From Ignavibacteriae bacterium HGW-Ignavibacteriae-1 (GTDB lineage Bacteria; Bacteroidota; Ignavibacteria; Kapaibacteriales; UBA2268), in contig PGYU01000003.1 of assembly GCA_002839825.1 (NCBI GenBank), positions 112,947-176,946 on the forward strand: DNA of 64,000 nucleotides. The letters are read 5' to 3'. A program made the translations under genes and the position numbers. Shown here in pieces: positions 45,109 to 52,451 of this stretch. Positions within the stretch are counted from its first letter, which is position 1, and the number at the start of each line of letters is the position of its first letter. The notes beneath the pieces were generated by a model, which was given only the letters and a program-made list of their open reading frames with translations, did no database searches and was not told the DNA's origin.

Positions 45109-46005
45109 ATGGAGATTAAGTCATTAAATAGCTTTGTTGATATAGCCAAAAGTAAAGTCAAGAAGAATCTTGTAGTTGCTGCTGCAGAAGATGAACATGT
45201 ATTAGGTGCAGTCAAAGACGCAGTTGCAAATGATATAATTGAGCCAATCTTCGTTGGAAACAAATCTAAAATAGATGCTATTGCTGCAAAACTCGATTTT
45301 GATATTTCTAAATTTGAACTAATAGAAGAAAATAATCCCGCAGCTTCGGCTCAAATTGCAGTCAAACAAATAATTGACGGGCACGCTCAGATTCTGATGA
45401 AAGGATTGGTTGGTACTGCTGATTTTTTGAGGGCAATTCTTCAAAAAGACAGCGGATTGCGTAAAGGAGATTTGTTGTCTCATATCGGCTTTTTCGAAGT
45501 CCCGACTTATCATAAAATAATTGCTCTGACCGATGCAGCACAAAATATCGCTCCAGATTTCAACGAAAAAATTGCTATACTGAAAAATTCACTCGATATG
45601 TTCAAACATCTCGGCTATGAGAGTCCCAAAGTGGCATGTCTCGCAGCAATTGAAGGTGTCAATCCCAAAATGCCGTCAACTATGGAAGCAGCCGCATTGA
45701 CTCAGATGAATCGCCGAAATCAAATCAAAGGCTGCATCATTGACGGTCCTTTGGCTTTAGACAATGCTATTTCTAAGTTATCAGCCGAACACAAGGGAAT
45801 CGAAAGCGAAGTTGCCGGTGATGCAGACTTGCTTTTTGCTCCAAATATCGAAGTCGCAAATGTATTATACAAATCATTAACATATTTTGCTAATGCTACT
45901 GTTGCTGCTATTATTCTCGGAGCGTCTGTGCCTATCGTGCTTACGTCACGCTCGGATTCGGACAAGAGCAAGCTTATGTCAATCGCTTTAGCAGCATGTT
46001 ATTAA
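45109..46005 (+). CDS. ptb: Phosphate acyl-(butyryl)transferase
   Basis: Converts butyryl-CoA (or a related acyl-CoA) and phosphate to the acyl phosphate. 298 residues with the PTA/PTB fold: VVAAAEDEHVLGAVKDAV near residue 21, LMKGLVGTADFLRAIL (about 101), DGPLALDNAIS (about 212) and AGDADLLFAPNIEVANVLYKSLTY (about 240). The size and the adjoining buk gene point to Ptb rather than acetate-type Pta. GGAG lies 8 nt before the ATG. Branched-chain acyl groups are also possible substrates. Confidence 0.9.
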   Translation: MEIKSLNSFVDIAKSKVKKNLVVAAAEDEHVLGAVKDAVANDIIEPIFVGNKSKIDAIAAKLDFDISKFELIEENNPAASAQIAVKQIIDGHAQILMKGLVGTADFLRAILQKDSGLRKGDLLSHIGFFEVPTYHKIIALTDAAQNIAPDFNEKIAILKNSLDMFKHLGYESPKVACLAAIEGVNPKMPSTMEAAALTQMNRRNQIKGCIIDGPLALDNAISKLSAEHKGIESEVAGDADLLFAPNIEVANVLYKSLTYFANATVAAIILGASVPIVLTSRSDSDKSKLMSIALAACY

Positions 46006-46031
46006 AATTTTATCCAACAGGAAAATGAATC

Positions 46032-47102
46032 ATGAAATTACTTGTTATTAACCCCGGTTCGACTTCAACGAAAATCGGTGTTTACGAAGATTTAAACTTA
46101 TTATTCGATAAAACTTTGCGTCATAGTGTCGAGGATTTAGATGTTTTCCCATCTATAATTGACCAATATGACTTTCGCAAAAATGTGATTATCGAGGCTT
46201 TGAAGGAAAATAATATTGAAATCAATGAAATTGAAGCCTTTGTGGGTCGTGGTGGTTTAGTCAAACCGATTCCCGGCGGTGTTTATCGAACCAGCGCGGC
46301 AATGTTGGAAGACTTGAAAAAAGGGATTCTCGGCGAGCACGCTTCCAATTTAGGTGGGATTTTAGCTTATGAATTAGCCCGAACAGTCGGCAAACAATCA
46401 AATTCCTTCATTGTGGACCCGGTTGTTGTTGATGAATTGGATGACATTGCTCGCTATTCAGGGCGTCCGGAAATGCCGAGAGTGAGCATTTTCCATGCTT
46501 TGAACCAAAAAGCTGTTGCCAGACGATTTGCTCGCGACCGTGGAAAAAAATACGAAGACTTCAACTTAATTGTTGTTCATCTCGGTGGTGGTATCACAGT
46601 AGGTGCGCACAAGAACGGACGTGTTATTGATGTAAATAATGGTCTCGATGGCGAAGGACCATTCTCGCCCGAAAGAGCGGGCAGCCTCCCTGTCGGTACA
46701 CTAACTAAAATATGCTTTTCAGGTAAATATCAATTGCACCAAGTTAAAAAGATGATTACCGGACAAGGTGGTATAGTATCCTATCTTGGCACAAACAATT
46801 GTATGGAAGTAGAAGAAAAAATCGAAAAAGGCGATCAACAAGCAAAAATGGTTTACTTGGCAATGGCATATCAAATTGCAAAAGAAATCGGCTCATTGGC
46901 TACTGTTCTCGAAGGCAAAATTGATGCGATTATTCTCACAGGTGGTGTAGCATATTCGGAATTACTCACGAAATGGATTCGCAAAAGAGTTGCATTTTTG
47001 GCTCCTGTTTTCGTATATCCCGGCGAAGATGAATTACAAGCCTTAGCCGAAGGTGTATTTTTCGCCCTTAATGGTGAAATTGAAATCAAGGAATATATTT
47101 AA
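46032..47102 (+). CDS. buk: Butyrate kinase
   Basis: Makes ATP from acyl phosphate. ASKHA-fold kinase of 356 residues: LLVINPGSTSTKIGVYED at the N-terminus, GRGGLVKPIPGGVYR (about 72), HALNQKAVARRFA (about 158) and VHLGGGITVGAHKNGRVIDVNNGLDGEGPFSPERAG (in part). It follows ptb by 26 bp, giving the Ptb-Buk substrate-level phosphorylation pair of butyrate or branched-chain fatty acid fermentation. Confidence 0.94.
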   Translation: MKLLVINPGSTSTKIGVYEDLNLLFDKTLRHSVEDLDVFPSIIDQYDFRKNVIIEALKENNIEINEIEAFVGRGGLVKPIPGGVYRTSAAMLEDLKKGILGEHASNLGGILAYELARTVGKQSNSFIVDPVVVDELDDIARYSGRPEMPRVSIFHALNQKAVARRFARDRGKKYEDFNLIVVHLGGGITVGAHKNGRVIDVNNGLDGEGPFSPERAGSLPVGTLTKICFSGKYQLHQVKKMITGQGGIVSYLGTNNCMEVEEKIEKGDQQAKMVYLAMAYQIAKEIGSLATVLEGKIDAIILTGGVAYSELLTKWIRKRVAFLAPVFVYPGEDELQALAEGVFFALNGEIEIKEYI

Positions 47103-47358
47103 AAAAGTGTGGTAATAATTTCTGAAGAACAAAATCCTCCTGAATCATCTTAAACAAAGCGTGAAAGAGATTAGGGGGATGTTTTTTTAGCCCTGCAAAA
47201 TTAATATAAAACTCTTTTTCTTCGATTGATTTTGTTTTAGAGAAAATAATCAGATTATTTGTCCAAGATAATTCTCGCACCAGCGGTGCGAGTTTTGGAA
47301 ACGGCCTGTATTCTTCATAAAATTGCGGACAGAACACAGCTCTGTACCTATGAATCCC
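47086..47358 (-). pseudogene. Fragment of a DUF1016 (YhcG-type) nuclease gene
   Basis: Between buk and the carboxyltransferase gene the minus strand reads FYEEYRPFPKLAPLVRELSW and NNLIIFSKTKSIEEKEFYINFA. This matches what I recall of the DUF1016 N-terminal domain (FYxxY...LAxLVRELxWxHNLIILSxxKSxEEREFYL). Only about 45 residues of the domain remain, preceded by a stop, with no catalytic domain, and the end runs into buk. It is a decayed remnant rather than a gene; the full-length family is about 350 residues and is typical of mobile or defence-associated DNA. Confidence 0.7.
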
Positions 47359-47492
47359 TCAAAAAGCCGCTCCCATTTGTGAATCGTATCACATTAAACG
47401 ATAATTTTTGTGATTTCCTTGAAAATTGCGTATTTTCGAATAAATTAAAACCGAGATTTCGGCAATTTCATTATAATGTTGAGGTGTTAAAA

Positions 47493-49034
47493 ATGTCTCT
47501 CGCTACAAAAATTGTAGATTTTTTTTCAAGAAAGAAAAAAATTGACGAGCCTGCTCAAGAAGGCAAGGTAAAACAAGCCAAAATGGGCAAATTGACCGCT
47601 CGTGACAGAATAGAAGCGATTTTAGATGATGGTTCTTTTCACGAATATGACCTTTTTGTCGAGCACAAATCTGAAGATTTCGGGATGGACAAAAAGTATC
47701 TGCCACGCGATGGCGTTCTGACCGGAACGGGAACTATTATGGGCTATCCGGTATGTATCTATGCTCAAGATTTTACCGTTGCGGGTGGCTCTCTTGGTTT
47801 GGCTCATGCTCGGAAAATCACAAAAATCATGGACCATTCCATAAAATTAGGTATTCCGCTAATTGGTATCAACGATTCCGGCGGTGCGAGAATTCAAGAA
47901 GGTGTAAACTCTCTTGCCGGATATGGCGAAATTTTCTATCGCAATACTTTGGCTTCGGGCTTTATTCCCCAGATTTCAGTGATTTTGGGTCCATGTGCAG
48001 GTGGAGCAGTTTATTCTCCGGCGCTGACTGATTTTGTTTTCGTCGTTGATAAAATTTCCAAGATGTTCATTACAGGTCCTGAGGTTATAAAAACCGTACT
48101 TGGCGAAGAAATCAGCATGGAAGATTTGGGCGGAGCGAGAGTTCATGCCGAAATTACAGGCAATGCCCATTTCTTTGCGGAGTCAGAGCTTGCATGTTTT
48201 GAGCAAATCAAAAAACTCGTCACATTCATTCCTTGGAATAGTTCCAAAAAGCCGGAAAAATTCCCTGCAAAGCCACCGAAAATCAACATGAACATCAATG
48301 ACATCATACCCAAAGAACCTACAAAACCTTATGATATCCGCGATGTCATCAAAGCAATTGCCGATGATTCGGACTTTCTCGAAGTTCAGGAATTATGGGC
48401 TGCAAATATCGTAATCGGCTTTACACGATTCAATGGTGAAACAGTTGGCGTAATTGGAAATCAACCATTGGTTTTGGCAGGTGTGCTGGACGTTGATTCA
48501 TCGGACAAAGCTGCAAGATTCATAAGATTTTGCAATGCCTTCCAAATTCCTTTGCTCACGCTCGTGGATTTGCCCGGGTATTTGCCCGGCATTGACCAAG
48601 AACATGCAGGTGTGATTCGACATGGTGCAAAGATTCTTTATGCTTACAGCGAAGCATCTGTGCCTAAAATCACTATCATACTCCGCAAAGCGTATGGCGG
48701 TGGTTATATTGCTATGTGCTCGCGCCATCTTGGTGCAGATTTCGTGTTTGCACTTCCCCAAGCCGAAATCGCCGTAATGGGACCCGAAGGTGCAGCAAAC
48801 ATTATTTTCAAAAAGGAAATCACCGAATCCGATGACCCTGACAGAACTCGCAAAGAAAAAGTTGATGAATATATTGAAAAATTTGCAAATCCGTTCAATG
48901 CAGCTGCCGCAGGATATATTGACGCAGTTATAGTGCCGGACGAAATGCGAGATTACGTACTTCATTCATTACATATTTCCACCAACAAACAGGAAGCCAG
49001 ACCTACCAAGAAGCACGGCATCCCACCATTTTAA
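47493..49034 (+). CDS. Biotin-dependent acyl-CoA carboxyltransferase / decarboxylase alpha (PccB/MmdA type)
   Basis: 513 residues from ATG 47493 with GAGGT upstream. The ORF track's 78-codon extension runs through the DUF1016 remnant antisense and is not real. Carboxyltransferase signatures: INDSGGARIQEGVNSLAGYGEIF (in part, about 132), GPCAGGAVYSPAL (about 168), LPGYLPGIDQEHAGVIRHGAKILYAYSE (in part, about 360), KAYGGGYIAM and MGPEGAANIIFKKEI. Methylmalonyl-/propionyl-CoA is the usual substrate of this subgroup. A short biotin carrier follows 10 bp on, but no biotin carboxylase or sodium-pump subunit is here, so carboxylase and decarboxylase roles cannot be separated. Confidence 0.9.
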   Translation: MSLATKIVDFFSRKKKIDEPAQEGKVKQAKMGKLTARDRIEAILDDGSFHEYDLFVEHKSEDFGMDKKYLPRDGVLTGTGTIMGYPVCIYAQDFTVAGGSLGLAHARKITKIMDHSIKLGIPLIGINDSGGARIQEGVNSLAGYGEIFYRNTLASGFIPQISVILGPCAGGAVYSPALTDFVFVVDKISKMFITGPEVIKTVLGEEISMEDLGGARVHAEITGNAHFFAESELACFEQIKKLVTFIPWNSSKKPEKFPAKPPKINMNINDIIPKEPTKPYDIRDVIKAIADDSDFLEVQELWAANIVIGFTRFNGETVGVIGNQPLVLAGVLDVDSSDKAARFIRFCNAFQIPLLTLVDLPGYLPGIDQEHAGVIRHGAKILYAYSEASVPKITIILRKAYGGGYIAMCSRHLGADFVFALPQAEIAVMGPEGAANIIFKKEITESDDPDRTRKEKVDEYIEKFANPFNAAAAGYIDAVIVPDEMRDYVLHSLHISTNKQEARPTKKHGIPPF

Positions 49035-49044
49035 GGAGATTGAA

Positions 49045-49356
49045 ATGAATAATGATTTATATGACTTAAACATTGATGACACCTATTACGAGACAAAATT
49101 AACCCGAAAATTTGTCACGAGAAAGCGTTATAAACCACAAAATCATAAATTGATTAACGCTTTTATTCCAGGGACAATTCGGGAAATTTATGTCAAACCC
49201 GGGCAAATAGTCGAAATCGGACAGGATTTGCTTGTACTCGAAGCTATGAAAATGAAGAATCTTATCAAATCGGGCATCAAAGGCAAAATCCTGAAAATCC
49301 ATGTTGAATTAAACAAAACTGTTGCTAAAAACGAATTACTAATCGAATATGAATAG
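49045..49356 (+). CDS. Biotin carboxyl carrier protein
   Basis: 103 residues with the biotinylation motif EAMKMKN (Lys at about residue 72) within a lipoyl/biotinyl fold: INAFIPGTIREIYVKPGQIVEIGQDLLVLEAMKM (in part). The N-terminal 40 residues are polar and basic. AAGGAG lies 6 nt before the ATG. Partner of the carboxyltransferase 10 bp upstream; overlaps the cupin gene by 8 nt. Confidence 0.93.
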   Translation: MNNDLYDLNIDDTYYETKLTRKFVTRKRYKPQNHKLINAFIPGTIREIYVKPGQIVEIGQDLLVLEAMKMKNLIKSGIKGKILKIHVELNKTVAKNELLIEYE

Positions 49357-49681
49357 TATTGAAAATATATTTTCAAATTTACCCCAATCAACGGACGAGA
49401 TAATCGAAATACTCGTCCGTTCTCCGAATGTCCGAATTGAACGCATTATTTCAAGCGGTAATCATTCGTCTGATGGATTTTGGTACGACCAAGACGAAAA
49501 CGAGTGGGTGATTTTGCTCCAAGGCTCGGCAAAAATTGAATTTGAAGAGGAGATGATTGATTTGAAAACCGGAGATTATTTATTAATTCCTTCCCACAAA
49601 AAGCATCGTGTAGCCGAAACTTCCTCAACGGAAAAAACTATTTGGCTTGCAGTGTTTTTTACCACTCCGGTTGGTCAATGA
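49349..49681 (+). CDS. Single-domain cupin protein
   Basis: 110 residues. Cupin motif 1 region FWYDQDENEWVILLQGSAKIE, motif 2 GDYLLIPSHKKHRVAE; the metal-binding His/Glu set is only partly present (Asp/Glu at motif 1, HKKH at motif 2). Likely a small-molecule or metal-binding protein of unknown role. Overlaps the BCCP gene by 8 nt, hence co-translated, and its end overlaps ribE convergently by 23 nt. Confidence 0.82.
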   Translation: MNSIENIFSNLPQSTDEIIEILVRSPNVRIERIISSGNHSSDGFWYDQDENEWVILLQGSAKIEFEEEMIDLKTGDYLLIPSHKKHRVAETSSTEKTIWLAVFFTTPVGQ

Positions 49682-50300
49682 ATTTTTCTAATCCGCTCGG
49701 GGTGTAGTTTCCTTCGCGTTTCATCATTTTTTCGATATATTTACCCAAAATATCGAATTCTATGTTGATTTTTTGCCCGGCTTTTAAACTTCGCAATGTA
49801 GTGACATCCCAAGTATGTGGGATAACGGAAACCATAAAAGCGGAGCTATTCTCTCTCGCAACTGTCAGACTTACACCTTCAATCGCAATCGAGCCGTGAA
49901 TTACGACATATTTATAATACTCGCGGGGATATTCGACCCAAACGAGAATTCCGGTTTGCTCTTTTTCGATAGATTTGATATATGCAACGCAATCCACATG
50001 CCCTTGGACAATATGTCCTCCGAGCCTGTCTCCGACAGCGGCAGCACGTTCCAAATTGACTTTGGCGCCATTTTTGAAATGACCCAAAGTTGACTTTCGC
50101 AAAGTTTCCTCGACTGCTGTCACTTCAAAAGTTTTATCGGTAAGTGCAACTACGGTTTGGCAGACTCCGTTGATTGATACTGAGTCATCAATTTTCAAAT
50201 CGTCCATGATTTTCTTGGCAGCGATTATGAAATGCTTGCCGCCGCCGATGTTTTTGACCGAATCTATCGTTCCGATTTCTTCTATTAATCCTGTAAACAT
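49659..50300 (-). CDS. ribE: Riboflavin synthase alpha chain
   Basis: Dismutates dimethylribityllumazine to riboflavin. Two lumazine-synthase-like barrels in 213 residues: MFTGLIEEIGTIDSV, VSINGVCQTV, HIVQGHVDC, then IAIEGVSLTV and VSVIPHTWDVTTL. Starts six bases after the rnr stop. No FMN riboswitch is visible upstream. Confidence 0.95.
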   Translation of the reverse strand: MFTGLIEEIGTIDSVKNIGGGKHFIIAAKKIMDDLKIDDSVSINGVCQTVVALTDKTFEVTAVEETLRKSTLGHFKNGAKVNLERAAAVGDRLGGHIVQGHVDCVAYIKSIEKEQTGILVWVEYPREYYKYVVIHGSIAIEGVSLTVARENSSAFMVSVIPHTWDVTTLRSLKAGQKINIEFDILGKYIEKMMKREGNYTPSGLEKFIDQPEW

Positions 50301-50306
50301 GCTTGC

Positions 50307-52436
50307 CTATTCGATACTATCAACATAAGCGAGGTCAATATTTCGTTTGTTGATATTGACTTTAATAATTTTCACTCTGACTCTCATTCCAAGACCGAAG
50401 ATTTTTTTTGTTCGCTTGCCGACTAATCTATATTTCGCTTCTTCAAAAACGTAGTAATCATCGTTAATATCGCGAATATGAAGCAATCCTTCAGCCCAAA
50501 TATCATCCATTTGGACAAATAATCCAAATCCGGTGACACCCGTTATTGTACCATTGAATGAACTGCCAATATGCTTTTCGGACATTACGGCATGAGTCAA
50601 TTTGATAGACGCGCGTTCGGCTTCCATTGCGGTTCTTTCAGTGCTTGATGTATGAAATCCGCAATCTTTGACAAACATCTTAAGAAAAACTAATCTGTCG
50701 GGAGAAGGTTTGCCTTTCGCATATTCCTTAAGTAAGCGATGAACGATTAAATCGGGATAACGCCTAATAGGGGAAGTGAAATGCGAGTAGTCTGTAAATC
50801 CGAGTCCGTAATGACCTACATTTTTGTCTGTGTAAATCGCTTTTGCCATTGAGCGAATCAAAACTTGGTTTACAACACGTTCTTCGGGCTTGCCATCGAA
50901 GCTTTCCAATATATTATTAATATCCGAAGATGTGATTTTCTTCTTCTTTGTTTTATGTCCCAAGGAAGCAATGAATTCCAATACTTCGGTGATTCGTTTC
51001 GGGTCCGGCTCTTCGTGAACTCGGTACAAGAACGGCAATTCCATGTAATATTCTTTTCGCAATTTTTTGATATGCAGCGTCACTGTTTGGTTTGCCAGCA
51101 ACATACATTCCTCGACAAGCGAAGTTGCTTTTGTAGTCTTTTTGAGCAAAACTTCGACCGGTTGCTTGTTTTCGTCGAGAATGAATTTGAATTCTGTAGT
51201 ATCGAAATTGATTCCACCGTTTCGGAACCTGTTATATTTGAGCCGTTCGGCTAAATCGTGAAGCTGCAATATCAATTGTGCATTATCACCATTTTTTGAT
51301 TCGATAATATCCAGGACTTCATCGTAGTTGTAGCGTCTTTTGCTTTTGATAATTGATTCGGCAATTTCGTAATCCACAACATTGCCCTTCATATCAATTT
51401 CCATAAAAACTGAAAATGTAAGGCGCGGGACATTTGGATTCAACGAACAAATTTCATTCGATAATAATTCGGGTAACATTGGGACGACTCTATCCACAAG
51501 ATAAACACTATTGCCGCGATAACGGGCTTCGATATCAGTTTCGCTATTCTCGGGGACGTAATGGCTAACATCGGCAATATGCACTCCAAGCTTGTAATTG
51601 CCGTTTGGGAGCATATCTAAGGATAATGCGTCGTCAAAATCTTTTGCATCGAATGGGTCAATTGTTATAACCAGATTATTTCGTAAGTCCATCCTTCCCG
51701 GCGGTTTCCGCTTAATATCCGGGACTACAGCCGCAAGTTCTTTCATTACGCCATCGGGAAATTCCGTGGGCAATTCAAATTCGCGAATTATTGAATCAAA
51801 TTCTACAACAGGAACGCCCGATTTGCCAATGATTTCTTTTACTTCGGCGGCTGGAGATTGTAGAGGGTCATCCCAATGCAACAATCTTGTTTTGACTTTA
51901 TCGCCGAGTTTTGCACCTTTGAGCTTGGTTTCCGGAATCAGAAAATCAACATAATAATGCGCTTCGTCCGGTATGAGGAAGTAATAGTAGCCGTTATAAT
52001 CTATAGTTCCGACGATTGCCGTTTTATTGCGTTCAATTATTTTCGTGACTTCACCACGAGCTTTTTTACCCTTTTTTTGTGCATGAAGTTGGACTACAAC
52101 TGTATCGCCGTCAAGTGCTGTATTCAAATTTCGAGTTTGAATACTGATTTTCGGTGCAAATGAAAGTTGGGTCTCCATGACTCCCTTATCATTTACAATT
52201 CTTATCGTACCTGTAATCGTCGAATCGGAATCATTTTGCTTGAAAATATATCTGCGTTTTGCGGTCTTTTCGATTACACCTGTTCCGATAAGATGCTCGA
52301 GAGAACTTTGCAATATCGAATAATCTTCGGTATCAGATTTAATACCGAGTGATTTTGAAATATCCAAAAGCCTCAATGGAACTTCAGAATTTAGAATCAA
52401 ATCGAGAAGTTGAGTTGTTAATTTTTCGCGTTTCAT
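50307..52436 (-). CDS. rnr: Ribonuclease R
   Basis: 3'-5' exoribonuclease that degrades structured RNA. 709 residues: N-terminal winged helix (about 1-65), two cold-shock domains, the RNB catalytic domain with ITIDPFDAKDFDDALSLD (four-Asp motif, about residue 255) and YGLGFTDYSHFTSPIRRYPDL (in part, about 545), and a C-terminal S1 domain (GSSFNGTITGVTGFGLFVQM, about 625). The C-terminus is short and lacks the Lys-rich tail of the E. coli enzyme. Confidence 0.95.
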   Translation of the reverse strand: MKREKLTTQLLDLILNSEVPLRLLDISKSLGIKSDTEDYSILQSSLEHLIGTGVIEKTAKRRYIFKQNDSDSTITGTIRIVNDKGVMETQLSFAPKISIQTRNLNTALDGDTVVVQLHAQKKGKKARGEVTKIIERNKTAIVGTIDYNGYYYFLIPDEAHYYVDFLIPETKLKGAKLGDKVKTRLLHWDDPLQSPAAEVKEIIGKSGVPVVEFDSIIREFELPTEFPDGVMKELAAVVPDIKRKPPGRMDLRNNLVITIDPFDAKDFDDALSLDMLPNGNYKLGVHIADVSHYVPENSETDIEARYRGNSVYLVDRVVPMLPELLSNEICSLNPNVPRLTFSVFMEIDMKGNVVDYEIAESIIKSKRRYNYDEVLDIIESKNGDNAQLILQLHDLAERLKYNRFRNGGINFDTTEFKFILDENKQPVEVLLKKTTKATSLVEECMLLANQTVTLHIKKLRKEYYMELPFLYRVHEEPDPKRITEVLEFIASLGHKTKKKKITSSDINNILESFDGKPEERVVNQVLIRSMAKAIYTDKNVGHYGLGFTDYSHFTSPIRRYPDLIVHRLLKEYAKGKPSPDRLVFLKMFVKDCGFHTSSTERTAMEAERASIKLTHAVMSEKHIGSSFNGTITGVTGFGLFVQMDDIWAEGLLHIRDINDDYYVFEEAKYRLVGKRTKKIFGLGMRVRVKIIKVNINKRNIDLAYVDSIE

Positions 52437-52451
52437 ATAAATCTAAGGGAA

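Noticed and set aside
47259-47492. Upstream extension of the carboxyltransferase ORF (78 codons)
   Set aside because: The extension runs antisense through the DUF1016 remnant; ATG at 47493 has a ribosome-binding site and matches the family's N-terminus.
50865-52352. Several ORFs of 60-130 residues on the plus strand inside rnr
   Set aside because: Shadows of the RNase R gene; no recognisable motifs.
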